Below, piece after piece: positions 23,635-30,010 of a stretch of 64,000 nucleotides of DNA; within the stretch, counting starts at the first letter, position 1, and every line of letters starts with the position of its first letter. Where the stretch lies: contig JAFKGD010000012.1 of NCBI GenBank assembly GCA_017307855.1, positions 1 to 64,000 on the forward strand, given 5' to 3'. The stretch comes from Burkholderiales bacterium (GTDB taxonomy: Bacteria; Pseudomonadota; Gammaproteobacteria; Burkholderiales; Burkholderiaceae_C). Below the pieces are notes generated by a model. It did not search any database. It was not told the origin of the DNA and saw only the letters and a program-made list of their open reading frames with translations. A program made the position numbers and the translations under genes.

Positions 23635-24626
23635 GCAGCAATGCCAACATGGAATTCTTCAGAATCTCGAAGAAGGGCAAGAGACTTCCACCGCCCGTCG
23701 CGGTCGCTCACGAAACGCTCCTTGCCAAGTCCAAACTCATGGCCAAGCGCAGTGTGGACGCCAAGCAGGCGGGCATGGACACCGAGTGCCAGATTTGGGC
23801 GGCGGGCGCTTTGGAGCTTCTGGCTAAGGCGCAGCTCTCCGGCATTCACCCCTCGCTCGTGGTGGAAGCGGAGAACACCAACAGCCTCTTGGAAGCCTGT
23901 GGCATTCCCACCAGCACGAAGGTGCGCACCATCAATGCTTCGGTGGCGTATGCGAGGCTCAATCACACCGTACCGCACTTCACAACGCCAGTTATAGAGG
24001 GCTGCAAGAAGCTGGCTGATCGCAGGAACGCAGAGCTTCACTCGGGAGAGGCCGCCTGTGCTGCCATGCCGTTTGAGGCTTGGGAGGGCGACTTTTGGAA
24101 CGCAGCAGACCTCATCCTCAAAAGCATGGACATGGACCTGCAAGAGTGGCTTGGAGCAGACTCCAAAGCCCCTAAGGCGCTTTTAAAAGCCCATCGCCTT
24201 GCGGAGGTAAACGCAGCCAAGCAACGGGTAATCCATCACGCCTACGAATTCAAGAAGACCGAGAACGGAAAACTTGGGCGCGACAAGTTCAAGCTCTTCA
24301 AAGCCCAGACAAGGCTGCGCCCCATCGACTACAAAGATTTTCACTATCTGTACTCTCAGACTTGGCACCATGAGTGCCCAGCATGCAAGAGCTGGGGAGC
24401 GGCTGCGGGCGACTTGGTGTGGGAAGACAAAGCCGAAGATCAAGACGATGTTGAATACGGCTACGAAGTCATAGAGCGCGGTTTCTCACCCTCTGAGTTT
24501 TATTGCGCCACATGCGGGCTTTCACTGGTCGGGGACGCTGCAGTGAATGCCGTTGGCATCAATGAGGAGTTCATTGAAACCAAAGAGGTCGAAATCACGT
24601 ACGAACCCGACTATGGCAACGACTGA
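23631..24626 (+). CDS. HEPN-domain protein with C-terminal zinc ribbon
   Basis: This 331-residue protein is not assigned to a named family. Residues about 50-175 look like a HEPN domain: an opening helix WAAGALELLAKAQLSG and the catalytic-type motif RRNAELHSG (Arg132, Asn133, His137), an RNxxxH sequence characteristic of metal-independent HEPN ribonucleases. A middle segment (180-240) is basic. The C-terminal part has a zinc ribbon, HECPACKSWG and FYCATCGLSL, with Cys249, Cys252, Cys292 and Cys295. The start is fixed by the ATGA overlap with the oxygenase stop. HEPN plus zinc ribbon suggests an RNA-cutting toxin or sensor. No recognisable MNT antitoxin is adjacent. Composition is atypical for the replicon. 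Confidence 0.7.
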   Translation: MSSNANMEFFRISKKGKRLPPPVAVAHETLLAKSKLMAKRSVDAKQAGMDTECQIWAAGALELLAKAQLSGIHPSLVVEAENTNSLLEACGIPTSTKVRTINASVAYARLNHTVPHFTTPVIEGCKKLADRRNAELHSGEAACAAMPFEAWEGDFWNAADLILKSMDMDLQEWLGADSKAPKALLKAHRLAEVNAAKQRVIHHAYEFKKTENGKLGRDKFKLFKAQTRLRPIDYKDFHYLYSQTWHHECPACKSWGAAAGDLVWEDKAEDQDDVEYGYEVIERGFSPSEFYCATCGLSLVGDAAVNAVGINEEFIETKEVEITYEPDYGND

Positions 24627-24630
24627 ATCG

Positions 24631-24664
24631 CCCCGATTTTGGGGAGGCCCCTCTCTCTGAGAGG
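24631..24664 (+). terminator. Two small hairpins after the HEPN-zinc-ribbon gene
   Basis: CCCC-GATTTT-GGGG (24631-24644) and CCTCTC-TCT-GAGAGG (24650-24664) follow the stop at 24626. Neither has a T-run. Their place between convergent genes suits transcript ending, but strength is doubtful. Confidence 0.35.
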
Positions 24665-24694
24665 AGAGTTCAGTGTGTCAGCACTTGAAGCGGC

Positions 24695-25051
24695 TCATTG
24701 CCGTCGTGTAACCCACCATTTCTCAAAGGTTCGCGACAATTCGCCATGTGCCTCAACGATCCTTTGGCACACGTGCGGAAACCGTTCCAGAAACTGCTTG
24801 AGCGGGTAGCAGTCCGCCTCGACATGGAATCCCGGTTGACTCACATCAACATCACGGCGGAGAAACTTGGGCGAAGCTCCGATGACGATGATGTGGGGGT
24901 ACGCCAGAGCGACGAGGATCGGTCCCACATCGGTGTTCGTGTCATCCGCAAATCTCGGATCGATGTGAGCCAGAAGAAATCGAAGATGCGGAAGTTGTGC
25001 GCCAGCTCCGATTGCGCCAACCGCCTGAGCCGAGGGATTTTTTCCAGTCAT
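24695..25051 (-). CDS. Unknown small protein, paralogue of the 25502-25849 product
   Basis: This protein of about 118 residues is not recognised. It shares an extended pattern with the product of 25502-25849: FLLAHIDPRFADDTNTDVGP, ILVALAYPHIIVIG, VDVSQPGFHVEADCYPL and LKQFLERFPHVCQRIVEAHG. No signal peptide or membrane helix is obvious. The start is uncertain: ATG at 25051 or a GTG at 25069, neither with a ribosome-binding site; similarity to the paralogue begins only near residue 23. It is the last of three minus-strand genes with a cysteine-rich exported protein in the middle. Confidence 0.6.
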   Translation of the reverse strand: MTGKNPSAQAVGAIGAGAQLPHLRFLLAHIDPRFADDTNTDVGPILVALAYPHIIVIGASPKFLRRDVDVSQPGFHVEADCYPLKQFLERFPHVCQRIVEAHGELSRTFEKWWVTRRQ

Positions 25052-25144
25052 CCGGGCATGCTGACGCACAGCGTCTTGTCGGGCTACGGTCCATCAGTAC
25101 CGTTCGCGCGAAAGTTCCCACATCACTCGGGCCGCATCCGCTGG

Positions 25145-25402
25145 CTATTTGCACGTCGACGGCTGACATGCACAGCCACACGCGCGTGGCCGGTGACAGT
25201 GACACGTGCCTTCCTTGCGGTTGAAGTGACAGCCGCACGCATTGAGCCCACCGCCGTGCTCCGGCGTGTCCTCGGCCTGCGACAGCAACACGATACCGGC
25301 GCACACACCAGCCATGGCCTGCCCGGCCGGCTGGGTAGACGCCGGAGTGCCCAGCGCCAGCGCGGCGCCCAGCAGCAGTGTCTGCATGAATCGTTTGAGC
25401 AT
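25145..25402 (-). CDS. Small exported Cys/His-rich (YHYH-like) protein
   Basis: This 85-residue protein has a signal peptide (MLKRFMQTLLLGAALALGTPAS) followed by a short mature part. It ends in a Cys/His-rich tail, HGGGLNACGCHFNRKEGTCH, then CHRPRACGCACQPSTCK. The GGGLNxxGCHxNRKxGxCHCH pattern is the YHYH-type motif seen in small secreted proteins and beside secreted nucleases; its role is unclear, with metal or calcium binding suspected. The ATG at 25402 is preceded by GGGGGACACGCAC. It lies between two paralogous small genes on the same strand. Confidence 0.65.
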   Translation of the reverse strand: MLKRFMQTLLLGAALALGTPASTQPAGQAMAGVCAGIVLLSQAEDTPEHGGGLNACGCHFNRKEGTCHCHRPRACGCACQPSTCK

Positions 25403-25501
25403 GTGCGTGTCCCCCGCTTGTGTCTTTGTCGGACTCCAGCATGAATGCTCACCGTTTCGCGGGCAAGAGTGGTGCCCCGGGACGCCACTCTTGCGTCGTT
25501 T

Positions 25502-25849
25502 TCAATGCCAGCAGCCATCCCGCCACCGCAGATAGGTGCGATGCAGCTCCGCATGTGCCTCGATGATGGGCTGGCACACGTGCGGAAACCTCTCCAGGAA
25601 CTTCTTCAGCGGATAGTCGTCCGGCTCGGCGACGAAATCGGGTTGGCTCACATCCACGAGACACCGGTCATAGTCCACGGGCGGGCCGACTACGAGGACG
25701 AACGGATAGGCGAGCGCCACGAACACCAGGCCGATGTCCGCGTTGGAGTCTTCTGCGAACACCGGCTCGATGTGCGCCAGAAAGAACTCGAGGTGAAGAT
25801 TTTCCTCGGCATGCAGCGACATGCGAGGCGGTGACAAGGGTTGGGGCAT
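25502..25849 (-). CDS. Unknown small protein, paralogue of the 24695-25051 product
   Basis: This 115-residue protein is not recognised. The core FFLAHIEPVFAEDSNADIGL, VFVALAYPFVLVVG, VDVSQPDFVAEPDDYPL and LKKFLERFPHVCQPIIEAHA matches its paralogue 450 bp away closely enough to show duplication. The ATG at 25849 was chosen; a second ATG at 25822 is possible. Hydrophobic strands alternate with acidic loops and there is no signal peptide, so a small cytoplasmic alpha/beta protein is likely. Paralogues on both sides of a different gene suggest a small immunity or adaptor family, but that is only inferred. Confidence 0.6.
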   Translation of the reverse strand: MPQPLSPPRMSLHAEENLHLEFFLAHIEPVFAEDSNADIGLVFVALAYPFVLVVGPPVDYDRCLVDVSQPDFVAEPDDYPLKKFLERFPHVCQPIIEAHAELHRTYLRWRDGCWH

Positions 25850-25978
25850 GACGATCCGTCCATCCATCGGTTAAGACCGGCATACCCACCCCTGGTACGA
25901 TCATAAGCCATTAGGTAACCATATCCCGTGAATTTTAATCCCGTGGATTCTTATGCGTTGAGTGCAGACCATAGCCGC

Positions 25979-26260
25979 ATGGTCAAAGCAAGCGATGGCG
26001 ACAAGAAGGATGTGCCCGAACTGCTGCAGTTCGGCGAAGCGGTGAGGGAGCAGCGCAAGGCACGCGGCTATTCGCAGGAAGCCTTCGGCGACGCCTGCGG
26101 CATCGACCGCAGCTACATGGGCGGCATCGAGCGCGGGCAGCACAATCTGGCGCTGGTCAACATCATGAAGATCATCGCGGCGTTGGACATGCAGCCTTCC
26201 GAGTTCTTCAAGGCGCTGGACAAACCCGCCACCCGGGGCCGCAAGTCGTCGTCGAGCTGA
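25979..26260 (+). CDS. XRE-family helix-turn-helix regulator
   Basis: This 93-residue DNA-binding protein is a single Cro/C1-type helix-turn-helix: FGEAVREQRKARGYSQEAFG, then DACGIDRSYMGGIERGQHNL, then IMKIIAALDMQPSEFF. Stand-alone regulators of this kind (IDRSYMGGIERG) are common in Burkholderiales. The ATG at 25979 gives the usual short lead; a GTG at 25928 would add 17 residues, and neither start has a good ribosome-binding site. It lies at the right edge of the atypical region and might regulate it or belong to the core. Confidence 0.85.
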   Translation: MVKASDGDKKDVPELLQFGEAVREQRKARGYSQEAFGDACGIDRSYMGGIERGQHNLALVNIMKIIAALDMQPSEFFKALDKPATRGRKSSSS

Positions 26261-26336
26261 GCGTTTGCCCGGGCGCGGCGCACTGTGTCATGGGGCGCTG
26301 GGCGCCGTGGTGGGCTTGCCGGATCAGGGCCTGCAA

Positions 26337-26518
26337 AACACCTCGGGTGTTAAACTGACGTGGCTGGACGTTCAATAGATCGTCGTTCTCCAGGTTTTAC
26401 TTTCTTCCTCCGGCGGATTTGCGACCCGCCGCGTCGGTGTCTGATTCCTTTCGATGTTCTCTGGCGTTGTGCACCGCACGGCCTGTTGCCGCGCGGTCCC
26501 TTCCTCATGGAGACCTTC
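26337..26518 (+). promoter_or_regulatory. Structured leader region before the RNA-binding protein gene
   Basis: An AACACC-TCG-GGTGTT hairpin lies at 26337-26351. A second possible hairpin, CGGCGG/CCGCCG with a 9-base loop, lies at 26411-26431, followed by pyrimidine-rich sequence up to the gene. The long, pyrimidine-rich leader resembles those of cold-shock-type RNA-binding protein genes, where it may regulate translation. No promoter boxes could be assigned with confidence. Confidence 0.35.
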
Positions 26519-26869
26519 ATGGAAAACAAACTCTACGTGGGCAACCTGCCCTACTCCGTCACCAACGCCACGCTGCAAAGCAACTTCGGCGAATTTGGTG
26601 ACGTCACCTCCGCCAAGGTCATGATGGACCGCGACACCGGCCAGTCCAAGGGCTTCGGGTTCGTGGAAATGGCGTCGGCCGAAGCCGCTCAGGCCGCCAT
26701 CAAGGGCCTGAACGGCATGTCGGTGGAGGGTCGCTCGATCGTCGTGAACCTGGCCCGTCCCCGCGAAGCGGGCCGTAGCGCTGGCGGCTACGGTGGGGAT
26801 GGCTTCAAGGCGTCGGGACGCTCCGACGTCGGCTATGGCAATGGCGGCTACGGCGGCGGCCGTTACTGA
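26519..26869 (+). CDS. RRM-type RNA-binding protein
   Basis: This 116-residue protein has one RNA recognition motif: RNP2 is KLYVGNLPYS (residues 4-13), and RNP1 is KGFGFVEM (about 44-51). A glycine- and tyrosine-rich tail (GYGNGGYGGGRY) follows. This is the classic small glycine-rich RNA-binding protein of proteobacteria and cyanobacteria, often cold-induced. Two ATGs 12 bases apart are possible; the second, at 26519, has GGAGA at correct distance and gives the usual MENKLYVGN start. A strong terminator follows. Confidence 0.93.
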   Translation: MENKLYVGNLPYSVTNATLQSNFGEFGDVTSAKVMMDRDTGQSKGFGFVEMASAEAAQAAIKGLNGMSVEGRSIVVNLARPREAGRSAGGYGGDGFKASGRSDVGYGNGGYGGGRY

Positions 26870-26891
26870 GCCGGGCTGTCTCCCAAAAAAG

Positions 26892-26915
26892 AAACCGGCT
26901 CTGCCGGTTTTTTTT
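26892..26915 (+). terminator. Rho-independent terminator
   Basis: AAACCGGC-TCT-GCCGGTTT (26892-26910) followed by TTTTT makes an 8-bp stem with a T-run, 22 bp after the RNA-binding protein stop. The A-run on the other side could let it work in both directions, though no minus-strand gene ends here. Confidence 0.92.
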
Positions 26916-26995
26916 CGCCTGTGCCGCAGGTTGCCCGGGCGCATGGATAGCATCGGCACCCGTGCCCGTGTCCATTCACCCGCGCCGCGCCTCTG

Positions 26996-27214
26996 ATGAC
27001 CGAACCCCTCGAATCCCTCGTCACCACCGAAATGTCCTTCGGCAAGTACAAGGGCACGCTCATCGCCGATCTGCCGGGCAACTACCTCGGCTGGTTCGCG
27101 CGTGAAGGTTTTCCGCCCGGCAGGCTCGGGCGGCAGCTGGCGCTGATGTACGAGATCGACCACAACGATCTCAAGCACCTGCTGCAGCCGCTGCGCCAAC
27201 GCAGGGGCGCGTGA
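26996..27214 (+). CDS. DUF3820-family small protein
   Basis: This 72-residue soluble protein has the DUF3820 pattern: MSFGKYKGTLIADLPGNYLG, then WFAREGFPPGRLGRQLALMYEIDHNDL. Homologues are sometimes named putative quorum-sensing-regulated virulence factors, but no biochemical function is established. It follows the terminator of the RNA-binding gene by about 80 bp and precedes the ABC transporter set. Confidence 0.82.
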   Translation: MTEPLESLVTTEMSFGKYKGTLIADLPGNYLGWFAREGFPPGRLGRQLALMYEIDHNDLKHLLQPLRQRRGA

Positions 27215-27318
27215 TGCCCCCGCGCGCCGCATGGCCGCGCGCACCGTATGCATATTCCAGGGGGGTATATCGCCTGCTTTATATTCATCGGGGTCATCCA
27301 ACCATCGAAGGGGAAAGC

Positions 27319-28221
27319 ATGTCGATCCAGTCCGTTCTGAAAACCACCGCGATCGCATTCGCCATCGTCGCCGGTGCACCGGCCTTCTCGCAGGGCAAGC
27401 CCATCGATACGGCGGCGTTCGACGCGCTGATCGCGCAGGGCCCGGTGGCCGACGCGGCCACCATCGCGTCGAGCACGTGGGCCACCAAGATCAAGCAGGC
27501 CGGCACGTTGCGCCTGGGTGCCACGCAGACGTCCAATCTGTTCTCGCTGCTGAATGAGAAGGACAGCAAGATCCGCGGCTTCGACGCGGGCCTGGCGCAA
27601 CTGCTCACGCGCTACATCCTGGGTGATGGCGCCAAGTACCAGTTCACGCAGGTCACCTCGTCCACGCGCGAGCAGGTGCTGATCAACAACCAGGTGGACG
27701 TGGTGCTGGCCACCTACTCCATCACGCCCGCGCGCGCCGAGAAGATCTCGTTCGCCGGCCCGTACTACTCGTCGCAGGCTGGCGTGCTGGTCAAGTCGGG
27801 CAACACGGCCATCAAGTCGCACAACGATCTGGCGGGCAAGCGCACGGCCACGCAGGCCGGCTCCACCGGCCCGGCCATCCTGGCGCAGTTCGCGCCCAAG
27901 GCCACGGTGCAGGAATTCCAGACGCACCAGGAAGCGCTGGACGCGCTGCGCCAGGGCCGCGTGGAAGCCTATGTGACCGACTACACGCTGCTGCTCAATG
28001 TGCTGAGCCAGGGCACGGGCGATGCGCAACTGGCGGGCTCGCCGTTCGGGCCGCAAGACCCGTACGGCATCGGCCTGCCCAAGGGCTCGGACGGCGTGGC
28101 CTTCGTGAATGCGTTCCTGAAGAAGGTGCAGGCCGACGGCACCTGGGCCAAGCTGTGGACGGTGGCCATCGGCCAGCGCACCGGCAGCACCAACGTGCCC
28201 ACGCCGCCGGCCATTCCCTGA
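27319..28221 (+). CDS. Amino-acid ABC transporter, periplasmic binding protein
   Basis: This 300-residue class-3 (SBP_bac_3) solute-binding protein has a signal peptide (MSIQSVLKTTAIAFAIVAGA, cleaved after FSQ near residue 25). The binding lobes carry KQAGTLRLGATQTSNLF, DSKIRGFDAGLAQLL, VDVVLATYSITPARAEKISF and AYVTDYTLLLNVLS. The family signature is the VDVVLATYSITPxRxxxIxF block. The start is marked by GAAGGGGAAAGC before ATG 27319. Permease genes follow directly, so it is the receptor of a polar amino-acid importer, possibly for glutamate or aspartate judging by the GltIJK-like layout. Confidence 0.9.
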   Translation: MSIQSVLKTTAIAFAIVAGAPAFSQGKPIDTAAFDALIAQGPVADAATIASSTWATKIKQAGTLRLGATQTSNLFSLLNEKDSKIRGFDAGLAQLLTRYILGDGAKYQFTQVTSSTREQVLINNQVDVVLATYSITPARAEKISFAGPYYSSQAGVLVKSGNTAIKSHNDLAGKRTATQAGSTGPAILAQFAPKATVQEFQTHQEALDALRQGRVEAYVTDYTLLLNVLSQGTGDAQLAGSPFGPQDPYGIGLPKGSDGVAFVNAFLKKVQADGTWAKLWTVAIGQRTGSTNVPTPPAIP

Positions 28222-28240
28222 GCCGCGCCTGACCTGAACG

Positions 28241-28903
28241 ATGGGCGGCGTTTCGGCGCTCCTGGCTGAGTACGGGCCTGCCTTCTGGCAGGCCCTGCTG
28301 CTCACGTGGAAGCTCACGGCGCTGTCCTTCGTCTCGGGCTTCGCGCTGGGCGTGGTGGTGACGGTGCTGCGGCTGCTGCCGCTGCCGCCGCTGCGCTTCG
28401 TGCTGACGGTGTATGTGGAGATCTTCCGCAACATCCCGGCCGTGGCGTTGCTGATCTTCATCGTGTTCGCGCTGCCCGATCTGCAGGTGCTGATCGACTA
28501 CGAGCCCGCCGTCATCCTCACGCTGGCGCTGGTGTGTTCGGCCTTCACGGCCGACTACCTTCGCGCAGGCATCAACACGGTGGGCGGCGGGCAGGCCGAG
28601 GCGGCCTTGAGCCTGGGCATGCGGCCGATCCGCGTGATCACGGCGGTGGTGCTGCCACAGGCGCTGCGCTCGGTGGTGCAGCCGATGACGTCGCTGCTGA
28701 TCGCGCTGATGCTGTCCACCTCGCTGGCGTCGCAGGTGCCCTTTCCGGGGCGCGAACTGACGGCGCTGGTGGCCAAGATCGCCAACGATTCCGCCGCCGG
28801 CATGCCGGCTTTCGCGGTGGCGGCGGCGATGTACGTGGCGTCGGGCCTGGTCATCGCCTGGGTGGGCGCCATGCTCGACAGGCGGCTGCGGATCCTGCGA
28901 TGA
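28241..28903 (+). CDS. Amino-acid ABC transporter permease (GltJ-like)
   Basis: This 220-residue inner-membrane protein has about five helices. The HisM-type permease entry segment is YGPAFWQALLLTWKLTALSF; IEIFRNIP appears here as VYVEIFRNIPAVALLIFIVF. The EAA loop is GQAEAALSLGMRPIRVITAV followed by VLPQAL, the docking site for the ATPase. It starts 19 bp after the binding protein gene and overlaps the next permease by ATGA, so the two permeases are probably made in equal amounts as a heterodimer. Confidence 0.9.
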   Translation: MGGVSALLAEYGPAFWQALLLTWKLTALSFVSGFALGVVVTVLRLLPLPPLRFVLTVYVEIFRNIPAVALLIFIVFALPDLQVLIDYEPAVILTLALVCSAFTADYLRAGINTVGGGQAEAALSLGMRPIRVITAVVLPQALRSVVQPMTSLLIALMLSTSLASQVPFPGRELTALVAKIANDSAAGMPAFAVAAAMYVASGLVIAWVGAMLDRRLRILR

Positions 28904-29700
28904 GCCGCACCCTCGAAGACATCCTGTTCGGCGCGCCCAGCCCCCGGGCGCAGGCAATCACGCGCCGCACCAGCCTGGCCGTGGGCGCCCTGCTGCTATT
29001 GCTGGGCGCGGGCATCGTCTACGGCTTCCATGCGGCGGGCCAGCTGGAATGGCGGATGTGGAAGTACTTCGCCTGGCCCACCACCTGGGCCTTCCTGGGC
29101 AAGGGGCTGCTGGGCACGCTGGCGTCGGCGGCGGTGGCGGCCGTCATCGCGCTGGTGTTCGGGCTGGTGCTGATGCTGGGGCGCACGTCGCGCCTGCGGC
29201 TGCTGCGCTGGCCCGCCGTGGCGCTGATCGAATTCCTGCGCGGCGTGCCCACGCTGCTGCTCATCTACGTGTGTTTCCTGGTGCTGCCCTCGGCCGGCAT
29301 CAAGCTCAGCACCTACTGGATGCTGACCCTGCCCGTGGGCCTGAGTTGCGCCGCCGTGGTGGCCGAGGTGTACCGCGCCGGCGTGCTGGCCGTGCCGCGC
29401 GGGCAGACCCACGCCGCGCGCAGCCTGGGGATGACCGAGGCGCAGGTGTTCTTGCGGATCGTATTCCCGCAGGCGCTGCGCTACATCGTGCCGGCGCTGG
29501 TGGCGCAACTGGTCATCGTGGTGAAGGACACCACCTTCGGCTACGTCGTCACCTACGGCGAGCTGATGCAGAACGCCAAGGTGCTGATCGCCAACTACAA
29601 CGCGCTGGTGCCGGTGTACCTGGTGGTGGCGCTGATGTACTGCCTGGTCAACTACGCCATCTCCAGGGCGAGCCAGCGACTGGCGCGGCCGGCGTACTGA
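28900..29700 (+). CDS. Amino-acid ABC transporter permease (GltK-like)
   Basis: This 266-residue inner-membrane protein has an extended N-terminus and five to six helices. Key segments are WPAVALIEFLRGVPTLLLIY and the EAA loop GQTHAARSLGMTEAQVFLRI followed by VFPQALRYIVPALV. The start at 28900 is set by the ATGA overlap with the upstream permease stop. The ATP-binding subunit that should bind the EAA loops is not encoded in the following DNA, where the next gene is on the other strand, so the ATPase must be supplied from elsewhere. Confidence 0.9.
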   Translation: MSRTLEDILFGAPSPRAQAITRRTSLAVGALLLLLGAGIVYGFHAAGQLEWRMWKYFAWPTTWAFLGKGLLGTLASAAVAAVIALVFGLVLMLGRTSRLRLLRWPAVALIEFLRGVPTLLLIYVCFLVLPSAGIKLSTYWMLTLPVGLSCAAVVAEVYRAGVLAVPRGQTHAARSLGMTEAQVFLRIVFPQALRYIVPALVAQLVIVVKDTTFGYVVTYGELMQNAKVLIANYNALVPVYLVVALMYCLVNYAISRASQRLARPAY

Positions 29701-29728
29701 GCCGCAGGCTGGCGGCGGCGCCGGCCCT

Positions 29729-29917
29729 TCAATCGTCCGTGGGGTCTTGCGTGGCCCACATCACCAGCCACATCACGCCGATGATCGCCAGCATCGACAC
29801 ACCCGTCTGATTGCGCGACAGCACGCCGGCGTATTGCAGCCCCACCACAACGAACAGGCAGAACAGTCCGAGACTGACGAACCATGGGCGGGGCCGGCGG
29901 GGGGGTCGGGAAGGCAT
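29729..29917 (-). CDS. Small two-helix membrane protein
   Basis: This 62-residue protein of unknown function has a basic N-terminus (MPSRPPRRPRP), then two hydrophobic segments, WFVSLGLFCLFVVVGLQYAG and MLAIIGVMWLVMWATQ, with a short hydrophilic turn and an acidic tail. AGGAGA stands just before the ATG at 29917, which supports a real gene. It lies 93 bp downstream of the sensor kinase on the same strand and could be co-transcribed with it. Confidence 0.6.
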   Translation of the reverse strand: MPSRPPRRPRPWFVSLGLFCLFVVVGLQYAGVLSRNQTGVSMLAIIGVMWLVMWATQDPTDD

Positions 29918-30010
29918 GTCGTCTCCTGCCGCAGGGCGCGGGTGAGGTGATGGTAGCAAGGCCCTGTTCTCGCCAGCGCGCCGGCCGCGCGCGGCCAAGT
30001 CGGCCGGCGG

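Noticed and set aside
22253-24626. Reading the module as a classical HEPN-MNT toxin-antitoxin pair
   Set aside because: No nucleotidyltransferase motif (GSxxxGxxxxxSDxD) is present in any neighbouring frame.
24650-24664. Hairpin as a full intrinsic terminator
   Set aside because: The stem is short and there is no T-run, so it was listed only as a weak terminator.
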